Shown here: positions 9,298 to 18,822 of the stretch, piece by piece
Layout of the letters: every line of letters starts with the position of its first letter
How positions within the stretch are numbered: position 1 is the stretch's first letter
NCBI GenBank assembly: GCA_029245145.1
Contig: JAQWPY010000011.1
Span: forward strand, 1-33,599
DNA length: 33,599 bases
Origin: Pirellulales bacterium
GTDB lineage: Bacteria; Planctomycetota; Planctomycetia; Pirellulales; UBA7805
Direction of reading: 5' to 3'
Made by a program: the position numbers and the translations under genes
The notes under the pieces: generated by a model
Seen by the model: the letters and a program-made list of their open reading frames with translations, nothing else
The model's database searches: none
What the model was told of the DNA's origin: nothing

Positions 9298-10893
9298 GTG
9301 CTCGCCCATAGGCCGATTCGGCATAAGCTCATTTTCATGCTGCTGCTGTTGGTGGTTTTTATCACCGCAGGTTTCTTGGCAAGTTTGACCGGAGTCTACC
9401 TCTACCGAAATATGGTCAAAAGTGTCAGCATGCGCGCAAAAGAGCTGCCGTATGCAAGTTCGCTTATGAGATGGGTAGGCGATCTGCGGGTCGTGGTGAA
9501 AGAGATAGAATCGATCGAGGACTATGGACAGCATCACGATCAATCTTGGCTGGAGATTGAAATATTACGGCGGCAATTCCTCGCTTCTCTGACAAATTTT
9601 CACAACAATTTGCAGGCGTATCGTTCGCAAATGAAGGAAAGCACCCGTCACAATAGTGCTGTCATCGGATCGAGCGAAGACGAACTGCAAACGGTTCGAA
9701 CAATCGATCAAATACTTCAAAGAATTAGTGAAACTACGCATAATCGCGAGTGGACCAACCACGCAAAATCGATTCAGCAACTGGATGATGACCTCACACG
9801 CCTACAACAGAGCAGTGCAAAGCTTCCTAGATTCCTTCATGATCGATTAGAGCATCTCTCCGGCAACGTCCGCGTACAATATCGGACGCTCATCTACACA
9901 ACATGGGCATGCATACTTCTCGCTGCGGTCACTATCGTTTTGTTCATTCGCCTGTTCGTTGCGTGGATCGTTCGTCCTCTCACAATCCTTATCGACGGAT
10001 CTCGATGCGTTGCCGCAGGCAACTTCAACTATCGTATTGCGCTCGAGGGCGAAGACGAGATGACCGAACTCGCAGAGGCGATGAATAACATGACGGACAA
10101 ATTCCAAATGGTGAGCAAAGATCTTCATCAACAGGTTGAACAACGAACCATCCAAATGGTCCGGAACGATAAAATGGCGAGCGTTGGATTTCTAGCAGCA
10201 GGTGTCGCTCACGAGATAAATAATCCCATGGCGTCAATCGCTTTGTGTGCCGACGCGCTCGAGCAAAGGATGAAAGATCACGAATTGGATAATGTCGAAC
10301 AGCGGGAAGCGACCCACAAATACATTCAAATGATCCAGGACGAAGCGTTTCGCTGCAAAGGCATCACCGATCAGTTACTCGATTTTTCCCGAAAAGGTGA
10401 TGATGTCGAGGAGCACACCGATCTTCGCGAACTGATCCAAGTGGTCGTTGATATGGTAGTCACCCTCACCAAATCTCAGAGGAAGCAGATTTCCTTCGAG
10501 GAATGCAAGTCGGTAATGATCGTGGCAAATCCTCAAGAAATAAAACAGGTCATCTTGAACCTCATCAATAATGCGATGGAGAGCGTGGAGGCCGGGGGGC
10601 ACGTCCGTATCAGGTTAGGAATTTGCGATGAGATGGCTGAAATTATCGTCTCAGACAATGGGTGTGGCATGACCGAAGAAGTGAGACAACATCTCTTTGA
10701 GCCCTTTTTTACCCAGCGCCGCCATGGTCAGGGTACTGGTTTAGGACTCACGATCGCCTGTGGAATCGTGCAGCACCATGGAGGGCAAATGGAGGCCATG
10801 AGTAAGGGTCCCGGTTCCGGTTCGCAATTCCGCGTACTCCTACCGCTCGCCGGTAACAACGTCAATGCGAACATGAGTCATCAGGCGGCCTGA
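9298..10893 (+). CDS. Membrane sensor histidine kinase with HAMP domain
   Basis: Two TM segments, HAMP 'RPLTILIDGSRCVAAGNFNYRI', H-box 'LAAGVAHEINNPMASI', N-box 'QVILNLINNAMESV', G-boxes 'VSDNGCGM' and 'GTGLGLTIACGIVQHHGG'. GTG at 9298 is preceded by AAGGAGG with 6-nt spacing. Confidence 0.94.
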   Translation: MLAHRPIRHKLIFMLLLLVVFITAGFLASLTGVYLYRNMVKSVSMRAKELPYASSLMRWVGDLRVVVKEIESIEDYGQHHDQSWLEIEILRRQFLASLTNFHNNLQAYRSQMKESTRHNSAVIGSSEDELQTVRTIDQILQRISETTHNREWTNHAKSIQQLDDDLTRLQQSSAKLPRFLHDRLEHLSGNVRVQYRTLIYTTWACILLAAVTIVLFIRLFVAWIVRPLTILIDGSRCVAAGNFNYRIALEGEDEMTELAEAMNNMTDKFQMVSKDLHQQVEQRTIQMVRNDKMASVGFLAAGVAHEINNPMASIALCADALEQRMKDHELDNVEQREATHKYIQMIQDEAFRCKGITDQLLDFSRKGDDVEEHTDLRELIQVVVDMVVTLTKSQRKQISFEECKSVMIVANPQEIKQVILNLINNAMESVEAGGHVRIRLGICDEMAEIIVSDNGCGMTEEVRQHLFEPFFTQRRHGQGTGLGLTIACGIVQHHGGQMEAMSKGPGSGSQFRVLLPLAGNNVNANMSHQAA

Positions 10894-10970
10894 TATGGAA
10901 AGTACACGAAACGACCAAAAGACAATTTTTTGTTGAGTGAAGGAGCACTGTCATTAAAAAAACAACGCAA

Positions 10971-12326
10971 ATGAGCCTCCGCATTCTTTTCGCCGATGAC
11001 GAAAAAAGCTTGCAGGAATTGATGCGGAGTGAATTACCGCGTATGGGACACGAGGTCACGGTCTGCGAAGACGGCCTCGCTGCAGTCGAGGCTCTCTCGA
11101 AGCAAACATTCGATTGCCTGCTCGTTGACCTTAACATGCCAGGACTCAACGGCATTGAAGTCATTGAGAAAGCGAGAGAGCTATCTCCCGATACTGATTC
11201 GATTGTCTTGACGGGAAAAGCGACTATCGAAAGTGCGCAGGCATCTATCCGAAACGATGTGTACGACTACCTCACCAAACCGTGCAAGCTGGTCGAACTT
11301 GAAAACTTATTTAAGCGCGTTGCTGAAAAGCGATCGCTACAAAATGAACGCACCGCGCTTGAACGCCAAGTAGAGCGATTACAGGGATCGGCGCGCTTGG
11401 TCGGCGAGAGCCCCAGCATGCAACAGGTAAAAGAATTAATTTCAAAAGTTGCGCCTACGAACTCGACCGTGCTCATCCTCGGAGAAACCGGCACCGGAAA
11501 AGAGTTGGCAGCGCGGGAGTTACACGAACAAAGCAAACGTTCGTCAAAACCTTTCGTACCCATCAATTGTGGCGCGCTGCCGGAAAATCTGATTGAGAGC
11601 GAACTTTTTGGACACCGCAAAGGTGCCTTCACTGGCGCGGATGAACACCGCAAAGGCCTGTTTGAAGTCGCCCATGAAGGCACGCTTTTTCTTGATGAAA
11701 TCGGCGAATTGCCAAAGGCGATGCAGGCCAAATTACTTCGATTTCTCGAGAGTGGCGAAATACGCCGTGTTGGCGAGAATGAGCCGTTGATTGTGGATGT
11801 CCGTGTTCTTTGCGCAACCCATCGCAACCTTGGAGACATGGTCGATGAGGGAACGTTTCGTGAAGACCTCATGTTTCGCATCAATACTTTTGAGATCCGG
11901 CTTCCCTCGCTCCGCGAACGGATGGAAGACCTACCTGCCCTGGTTGAGCACTTGCTAGAGCGATTTTCTTCTCACGCCAATTGCAAAAAGAAAATCTCGC
12001 CCGAAGCGATCGAAATTTTGAAATCACATGCGTGGCCGGGCAACATCAGAGAACTGGCAAACGCCGTACAACATGCGACAATCCTCTGCGAATCCGACCT
12101 CATTCTTCCCGAACACCTTCCGAATAACTTCGACGCGCGGCGCCCTCGCGAAGCATCGTTGGCTGCATTCGGTGCCCTGAGTCTTCGCGACTTGGAAATA
12201 CGGGCGATTGAGCAAGCGCTGCGAAGAAATGGCGGAAACAAGCCGAAAACGGCCGAAGAACTAGGGATCAGCCTGAAAACCCTCTATAACAAACTCAACC
12301 AATCGATCCTGAAAGACTCTGCCTAA
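10971..12326 (+). CDS. Sigma-54-dependent response regulator (NtrC/AtoC family)
   Basis: Receiver 'ILFADDEKSLQELM', 'CLLVDLNMPGLNGIEV', 'DYLTKPCK'. AAA+ 'GETGTGKELAARELHEQS', GAFTGA motif 'GAFTGADEHRKG'. C-terminal HTH 'ALRRNGGNKPKTAEELGISLKTLYNKL'. Immediately after the kinase gene. Confidence 0.95.
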   Translation: MSLRILFADDEKSLQELMRSELPRMGHEVTVCEDGLAAVEALSKQTFDCLLVDLNMPGLNGIEVIEKARELSPDTDSIVLTGKATIESAQASIRNDVYDYLTKPCKLVELENLFKRVAEKRSLQNERTALERQVERLQGSARLVGESPSMQQVKELISKVAPTNSTVLILGETGTGKELAARELHEQSKRSSKPFVPINCGALPENLIESELFGHRKGAFTGADEHRKGLFEVAHEGTLFLDEIGELPKAMQAKLLRFLESGEIRRVGENEPLIVDVRVLCATHRNLGDMVDEGTFREDLMFRINTFEIRLPSLRERMEDLPALVEHLLERFSSHANCKKKISPEAIEILKSHAWPGNIRELANAVQHATILCESDLILPEHLPNNFDARRPREASLAAFGALSLRDLEIRAIEQALRRNGGNKPKTAEELGISLKTLYNKLNQSILKDSA

Positions 12327-12374
12327 ATTTCCGTTCGAGTTGGTCGCAATTAAATTGAATCGTGCGTGCACATT

Positions 12375-12980
12375 CTAATCCACCTGCCGCACAACACCGA
12401 CGACCACTCCCAGGATTTTCGCATCCCGAACGTAAATGGGCTTCATGGTGGAATTAGCCGGTTCCAGGCGAACGCGATTGGCCTCCGGATACCATCGCTT
12501 GAGCGTGGCCTCACCTTCGTCGGTAATTGCAACCACAATTTGTCCCTTTCTCGCACTACGTTGCTTGCGAACAATCACGTGGTCCCCATCGGCGATGGCA
12601 TCTTCAATCATTGAATCACCGCTCACTTTGAGCGCAAAAAGATTTTTTTTGTCGAACATTTCGCCAAAATCAACTCTTTCGTCCTGCTCAACCGCCTCGT
12701 GTAACACACCCGCTGCGATCATCCCATAAAGCGGAAGACCTTTTTCCTCGATAGGCTCCTGGGAGAGATGAATCGCTCGCGACATATTCTTCTCTCGTGA
12801 GATCAGGCCTTTCTTTTCAATCGCTTTGAGATGACACATCACCCCGTTCGGGGAGCGAATTTCAAAATGGTCACCAATTTCTCGAACCGTGGGTCCGTAG
12901 CCTCGATTGCGAATTTTATCGCGTATGAACTCGTAGACGGCTTTCTGGCGTTTCGTCAGTACATCGGTCGGATTCGTCAT
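12375..12980 (-). CDS. lexA: LexA SOS repressor / autopeptidase
   Basis: N-terminal wHTH 'LTKRQKAVYEFIRDKIRNRGYGPTVREIGDHFEIRSPNGVMCHLKAIEKKGLI'. Ala-Gly cleavage site in 'GMIAAGVLHEA'. Catalytic Ser in 'KVSGDSMIEDAIADGDHVIV' and Lys in 'EATLKRWYPE'. The ORF extends to 13046; ATG at 12980 or 13001 is more plausible. Confidence 0.94.
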   Translation of the reverse strand: MTNPTDVLTKRQKAVYEFIRDKIRNRGYGPTVREIGDHFEIRSPNGVMCHLKAIEKKGLISREKNMSRAIHLSQEPIEEKGLPLYGMIAAGVLHEAVEQDERVDFGEMFDKKNLFALKVSGDSMIEDAIADGDHVIVRKQRSARKGQIVVAITDEGEATLKRWYPEANRVRLEPANSTMKPIYVRDAKILGVVVGVVRQVD

Positions 12981-13154
12981 CTCGATCACTTTCTGGCGCA
13001 TCCGGCGCCTCGGAGCAAAAAGCAATTGGTTATCCTGAGTCGGCAAAAACCGGTTAAAATACCCGTAGCACCAACGATACTGACGCTGCCTTCACGGCTC
13101 ATTGGTCAAAAAAAGTGGTGTTTTACCGCTATTTATTGCCTCTTCTTAGCCATA

Positions 13155-13174
13155 TACTATTCATTTATACACTA
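13155..13174. promoter_or_regulatory. Candidate LexA operator in the lexA/sppA divergent intergenic region
   Basis: TACTATTCATTTATACACTA: by eye 15/20 identical to the gammaproteobacterial LexA consensus-like TACTGTATATATATACAGTA, with one mismatch in each CTGT/ACAG half-site. Confidence 0.3.
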
Positions 13175-13354
13175 TATCGTCCTCTCAGGGCAAGGGAATG
13201 AACGTGAGATGTCGAAATTTGGATATTTCCCCCGTTCCACGGTTTTTCCTCTTTCGTTGCCCGCTCGCGGTTTGCTGTGCGTCTCGGGCGAAGAGCGTAT
13301 AATTCGGGCGCATCGGGCATCACCCGCCTCTCACCACTTTTTGTCGAGGTCCCA

Positions 13355-15169
13355 TTGAAATCTTCTCCACAATCGATCCGCCGCATCATTGGAATCTGCT
13401 CCGTTGTCCTGGCAATGCATGCCTACCATCCAAACAAGGCATGCGCCGCTGAGAGCCCCGACCAAAAGGCCGAGACGAGCGAAAAGCTACGGTTTGCCGT
13501 TCTCTCAGTGCAAGGACAACTCAACGAAGGTGCTGAAGCGGCAGTGCCTTTTGGTGGTTCACAAACCAACTTGGGTAAATTGATCAAGCGCATCGACCAA
13601 GCGGCTGCAGATGATGAACTTGTAGGCCTGATCCTAAAAATTCGAAGCCCTTCGATCGGTCGTGCAAAAATCGATGAGTTGCGGACCGCGATTAAACGCG
13701 TGCGAGATGCAAAGAAAAAAGTCTATGCCGATCTACAAATGGCAACGACCTCCGACTATTTGATCGCATCTGCATGCGATGAAATCGTAATGCCTCCGGC
13801 AGCTTCTCTGATTGTTACCGGTGTTCGAATCGAAGTGACGTTTTATAAAAAAATGTTGCAAAAAATCGGCGCGAAAGCTGACATCATGCAAGTTGGCGAT
13901 TTCAAAGGTGCCGGCGAGACCTATACCCGTTCGGAGATGAGCCCGGAGTTGAAAAAGCAGTACGAATCTTTGGCGACCGATTTTTATGATCAAATTCTTA
14001 CGACCATCGCCCGTGACCGGAATCTTCCACGCGAACGCGTGATTGAGTTGATTGACAAAGGGCTCTATATGGCTGGCGATGCAAAACAAAAAGGCCTCAT
14101 CGATCGCGTTGCATACCAAACCGATTGGGATACGTTTCTCAAGAAGACCGCTTCCACCGATGGGGAGGTCGAACTTCTGGATCGCTACGGAGAAAAGCAG
14201 ATCGACACCGATTTTTCTGGATTCGCAGGCATGATGAAGTTTATGAACCTTCTGATGGGCCAGTCCAACAAAACGAAATCGACCGCCGAACCGCAAATTG
14301 CAGTCGTGTATGTTGTCGGCGCGATCGTCCCCGGAAAAAGCACCAACACCCTGATGGGTAACAGCATTGTTGGATCGGAAACCATCATCAATGCGATTCG
14401 CTCGGCCGAAAAAAATGAACGGGTCAAGGCGATTGTTTTGCGAGTGGACAGTCCGGGGGGTTCGGCCCTGGCAAGCGATTTGATCTGGAATGAAATCCGC
14501 AAGTGCGAGAAGCCGGTGATCGCCAGCATGGGCGATGTCGCTGCCAGCGGCGGCTACTATGTCGCCATGGGTGCAAAACAGATTTTTGCCGATGAGGGGA
14601 CCCTCACCGGGTCGATCGGTGTCGTCGGTGGAAAGGTAGCCCTTGAAGACACATTCCATAAACTCGGCATCACAACCGACATCGTGAGTCGCGGCAAGAA
14701 TAGTGGTGTATTTTCACTGCTACAACCCTTCAGCGAGAGTGAGCGGCAGGCGCTCGGGGCAATGATGAAGAATATTTATGAGCAATTCGTAAGCAAGGCG
14801 GCACTGAGTCGAGGAATGGACCAAAAACAAATGGACCCTCTTGCCGAGGGCAAGGTCTACACGGGAAGACAGGCCAAGACGCTCGGACTCGTCGACGAAT
14901 TGGGGGGGTTACACGAAGCGATACTGGCAGCAAAAAAATCTGCGGGACTCAAGGCAGAAGATCAAATTGATTTATTGCCTTTACCAAGGCGTAAAACCTT
15001 TTTTGAAGAACTGCTCGATACTGAATCGATCAATTCGCAATCGCCACAGATTTCACTGAAAAATATCTCGTTACCGTGGACTCAGCTCCTCGCCGAGGTG
15101 GAAATCCTATCGCTCGTATTCCGCCACCCGGTACAAACTATCCTCCCCTGCCAAATTAGCATTCATTAG
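13355..15169 (+). CDS. sppA: Signal peptide peptidase SppA, 67K-like type (S49 family)
   Basis: Two S49-like halves. Catalytic region '[66 protein letters not shown]'. Signal-like N-terminus '[33 protein letters not shown]' from TTG at 13355, in frame with ORF 13277..15169. Confidence 0.9.
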   Translation: [604 protein letters not shown]

Positions 15170-15205
15170 CGTGAAACCGGACTTGAGGGAGTCGGCGTCA
15201 GTTTT

Positions 15206-16363
15206 TTAGCTGTCTGACGTTTGATTTGCCGTTACCACCAGGTTGTCGCGATGCACGACCTCTTCGTAGGGACAATACGAAAGAACATCCTCGATTTCGC
15301 TACTGCGAAGCCCCTTGATCCTCTCGATGTGATCCGAGTCGTAATTGCTGAGTCCGCGGCCGATTTCCTCGCCCCCCGGTCCCCGCAATCCCACAACATC
15401 TCCCTTGGCAAAGCCGCCCGCAATGCCCACGACGCCGATCGGTAAGAGGCTCTTTCCTTGCTGCACGACCGCCCGTTCGGCGCCCGCATCGAGCAGCAAC
15501 CAGCCTCGGGGCTGGACGGTATAACCGATCCAGCGCTTGCGCAGTGAAACGCTCTGCCCGGAAGGTACGAAAAGCGTTCCCACCGGTTCACCCGCCAGAA
15601 TCGCGCTCAGCTTTCCTTCGTCCATGCCATTTGCCAAAATCACGCTTTCACCGGCCGCTGTCACGATTCTTGCGGCCTCCAATTTACTCTGCATGCCACC
15701 GCGACCGAGGCTCGAGTTGTGCGGAAGGGCCAACTGCTTCACCGATTCGTTAATCTCAGTGACGGTACCGATAATCTGCGATTCTTTTTTTTGTGGATCA
15801 CCATCGTAAAGGCCATCGACGTCCGAAAGTAGAATTAATAAAGGCGCCCGGAGCAACTGTGTGACCAGTGCCGCCAGCCGATCATTATCGCCAAACGTAC
15901 CCAGTAGTTCGTCGACCGCGACCGTATCGTTTTCATTAATGATGGGTACGGTTCCGAATTCCATTAACGTCAACAGGGTATTTCGCACGTTGAGATAGCG
16001 CACGCGATCATCGAGATCATCGGCCGTCAGCAAAACCTGGGCAGCGCGACGACCGTGTGATGCAAAAGCCCGATCATAGGCCTCCACAAGTTGCGGCTGC
16101 CCGACGGCCGCGACCGCCTGAAGACGCGCCAAATCACCGGGCCGCTGATCGAGTCCCAAATGGGCCATGCCCGCTCCCACCGCCCCGGAACTGACCACGA
16201 CCACCTTATTGCCGCTCAACATCGCAGCATGAATCTGCTCCGCGAGCGAGGCAATCCGGTCCTGATTGAGTAAGCCGTCATCGCCGGTCAGCACTCGGGT
16301 GCCTACCTTCACCACAATCACATCAGCGAGTGCGGCGATTTCTTGCCGTAAAAGATCAATCAT
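15206..16363 (-). CDS. proB: Glutamate 5-kinase with C-terminal PUA domain
   Basis: 'VVKVGTRVLTGDDG', 'VVVVSSGAVGAGMAHLGL', 'FGTVPIINENDTVAVDELLGTFGDNDRLAALVTQLLRAPLLILLSDVDGLYDGDP', 'GRGGMQSKLEAARIVTAAG', PUA region 'GAERAVVQQGKSLLPIGVVGIAGGFAKGDVVGLRGPGGEEIGRGLSNYDSDHI'. Confidence 0.96.
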   Translation of the reverse strand: MIDLLRQEIAALADVIVVKVGTRVLTGDDGLLNQDRIASLAEQIHAAMLSGNKVVVVSSGAVGAGMAHLGLDQRPGDLARLQAVAAVGQPQLVEAYDRAFASHGRRAAQVLLTADDLDDRVRYLNVRNTLLTLMEFGTVPIINENDTVAVDELLGTFGDNDRLAALVTQLLRAPLLILLSDVDGLYDGDPQKKESQIIGTVTEINESVKQLALPHNSSLGRGGMQSKLEAARIVTAAGESVILANGMDEGKLSAILAGEPVGTLFVPSGQSVSLRKRWIGYTVQPRGWLLLDAGAERAVVQQGKSLLPIGVVGIAGGFAKGDVVGLRGPGGEEIGRGLSNYDSDHIERIKGLRSSEIEDVLSYCPYEEVVHRDNLVVTANQTSDS

Positions 16364-16567
16364 GTGCCATTTTTATTCTTGTAGACGTCAAATTATGCAA
16401 AGCTGCTTCGCCCGGTGCTGCTACCGCTTGCCGGAAGCCAAAAAAACTTCATCGGCCTGTTTTGATCTATCCATTGTCTCCGAGAGTTTTCTCGCCAGCA
16501 AGGACAGAAACCCCTTTGAAATACAGACCATCACGTACCGTTTTTCGATTTATTCCTGTTGGTTCGT

Positions 16568-16622
16568 CACGGGGCAAGCAATCATCTTCTATGATTCACG
16601 AATAACTTTGACTCGCCCCGTG
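16568..16622. other. Nested inverted repeats in the proB/purF-like divergent intergenic region
   Basis: CACGGGGC (16568-16575) and GCCCCGTG (16615-16622) are perfect 8-bp arms enclosing AATCAT-cttct-ATGATT (16580-16596). Confidence 0.45.
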
Positions 16623-16844
16623 CGATGCTTGAGGACCGAGACAGCAATACTTATAATCTGCCGTGATTGCTCCCCATTTTTGTTGCGAGAACCCTAATAT
16701 CGCCTTGATAGATGAAATCGCCACATGTTCAATTCGTTCAATCTATTTCACGCCATTGCTTGTGGAATGACAAGGCAACACGAACTCCCACCTACTTTTG
16801 ATTCTTACGACAACCCTCAAATGCATTGCCGCTGAAAGTTATCG

Positions 16845-18764
16845 ATGAGTGACGAAATCGGACATTATTGCGGAATCGCTCTCATTCGGCTGAAAAAACC
16901 CCTCTCATACTACGCGGAAAAGTATGGTTCGCCACTTTGGGGATTCAATCGCCTGTTTTTACTCATGGAGAAACAACACAACCGTGGCCACGATGGCGCG
17001 GGAATTGGCTCTATGAAACTCAACATGCCCCCCGGAGAGGCCTTCATGTTTCGCGAGCGCAGCACCAGCTCGAAGGCACTCACGGAGATATTTGGTGGGC
17101 AGCATGCCAAATTCAATGATCTACTCGACTCGGGAACCGTGTCTCAAGATACTCCAGAGACAATCAAGCAGCACTTTGACTACGGGGGAGAAGTGCTTCT
17201 TGGACACTTGCGATACGGAACTTTTGGAGCTTATGGCGCAACTACCTGCCATCCATATTTCCGTAAAAGTAACTGGCCCGGTAAAAATCTGATGATTGCC
17301 GGCAACTTCAACCTTACGAATGTCGACGAATTAAATACAAAATTAGTCGAGCGCGGGCAACATCCGGTTTTCGATACCGACACACAGGCTATTTTAGAAG
17401 AGACGGGATACCATCTCGATGTGCAAAATGACCAGCTGAGTTCAGAGGCTCAATCACACGGTATTGCAGGTAACCAACAGGCTCAGTGGATCGCAGACCG
17501 CATTGACCTAGCAAAGATTTTTCGTCAGGCGGCCGCTCATTGGGATGGAGGTTATGCGCTCATCGGGATCGCAGGAAACGGAGATGCGTTTGCTTTACGA
17601 GACCCTCTCGGAATTCGACCAGCGTACTACATTGACGATGACGAATTGGTGGCCTGTGCCTCAGAACGGGCGCCACTCCTGACTGTCTTCGACAAGGAAA
17701 TTGAAGACGTGAAGGAAATCGATCCTGGTCATGCCCTGGTGATCAGGGCAAATGGAGATGTGCTTAACACCCCCTATGCAGAGAATCCTGGCAACAAAAA
17801 AGCCTGTTCTTTTGAGCGAATTTATTTTTCGCGGGGCAATGATCCAGACATATACAAGGAGCGCAAGGCGCTGGGAGCAATGCTTGTCCCACAGGTACTC
17901 GAGTCGGTGGGGAAAGATTTCTCCAGGAGTGTTTTTAGCTACGTGCCGAACACCGCTGAGAGTGCCTATTATGGATTCTTAGAAGAACTACGCATGGTAA
18001 GGCGGGCAGAAGTCAAACAATGCCTAATGGAAGCATACAAAAAGGGCGAGCTTAACGACGACCTCATTAACGATTTGGTAATGGACAATTGGCCCAAGGG
18101 AGAAAAAATTGCGAATAAGGATATCAAACTGCGAACCTTTATCAGTCAGGAATCGGGGCGGGCACAACTTGTATCTCACGTTTATGACATCACATACGGA
18201 GTCGTTCGTGAAAAGGAAGACGCCCTAGTCTGTATCGATGATTCGATCGTGCGAGGTACGACGCTCAAACAGAGCATCTTAAAAATCCTCGGGCGATCTC
18301 GTCCACGCAAACTTGTCATCGCCTCCACCGCGCCCCAAATTCGGTATCCGGATTGTTATGGAATTGACATGTCCGAACTCGGTAAGTTTGTAGCGTTCGA
18401 GGCAGCTATCGCACTGATATACGAACGAGGTGAAGAGAGCCTGCTTGCCGAAGTGGCCGACCAGTGTAGAGAGGCGCTGAACAGCAGCAAACCATCATTA
18501 ACTAATCACGTGAAAAGCATTTACAAAAACTTTAAAGCCACAGAAATTTCTGCAAAGATCACCGAATTGGTCAGCCCCGAGTGTTTAAGGGATGTCGTCG
18601 AAATCGATGTGATATATCAGAATATAGAAAATTTACACAAGGCATTGCCCCACCATACGGGCGACTGGTATTTCACCGGAGACTACCCCACACCGGGTGG
18701 TTATCGTGTTGTCCACAACGCGTTTCTCAACTTCTATCAGAAAAGAAGTGGTCGAAGCTACTAA
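16845..18764 (+). CDS. Amidophosphoribosyltransferase-like protein (divergent long PurF homologue)
   Basis: N-terminal Ntn candidate Cys 'GHYCGIALI', glutaminase-like 'EKQHNRGHDGAGIG', 'LLGHLRYGTFG', and phosphoribosyltransferase motif 'VCIDDSIVRGTTLKQSI' followed by 'STAPQIRYPDCYGIDM'. 639 aa, longer than canonical PurF. Confidence 0.85.
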   Translation: MSDEIGHYCGIALIRLKKPLSYYAEKYGSPLWGFNRLFLLMEKQHNRGHDGAGIGSMKLNMPPGEAFMFRERSTSSKALTEIFGGQHAKFNDLLDSGTVSQDTPETIKQHFDYGGEVLLGHLRYGTFGAYGATTCHPYFRKSNWPGKNLMIAGNFNLTNVDELNTKLVERGQHPVFDTDTQAILEETGYHLDVQNDQLSSEAQSHGIAGNQQAQWIADRIDLAKIFRQAAAHWDGGYALIGIAGNGDAFALRDPLGIRPAYYIDDDELVACASERAPLLTVFDKEIEDVKEIDPGHALVIRANGDVLNTPYAENPGNKKACSFERIYFSRGNDPDIYKERKALGAMLVPQVLESVGKDFSRSVFSYVPNTAESAYYGFLEELRMVRRAEVKQCLMEAYKKGELNDDLINDLVMDNWPKGEKIANKDIKLRTFISQESGRAQLVSHVYDITYGVVREKEDALVCIDDSIVRGTTLKQSILKILGRSRPRKLVIASTAPQIRYPDCYGIDMSELGKFVAFEAAIALIYERGEESLLAEVADQCREALNSSKPSLTNHVKSIYKNFKATEISAKITELVSPECLRDVVEIDVIYQNIENLHKALPHHTGDWYFTGDYPTPGGYRVVHNAFLNFYQKRSGRSY

Positions 18765-18822
18765 CTTCAAGCAAGGCAAGCTGAACATTTGAAATGTCAG
18801 TAACAAACCGCCAGCCCATTGG

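Noticed and set aside
13733-14659. 308-aa minus-strand ORF
   Set aside because: Antisense to sppA, whose family motifs are clear; no recognisable motifs in the antisense product.
15196-15219. CGTCAG...CTGACG hairpin at the proB stop / sppA 3' end as a terminator
   Set aside because: Only 6 bp with a 12-nt loop containing the stop codon and no proper downstream T-tract; too weak to call a terminator.
16266-16697. 143-aa plus-strand ORF overlapping the proB start and the intergenic gap
   Set aside because: Begins antisense to proB and is Cys/Ser/Arg-rich with no motif; likely spurious.
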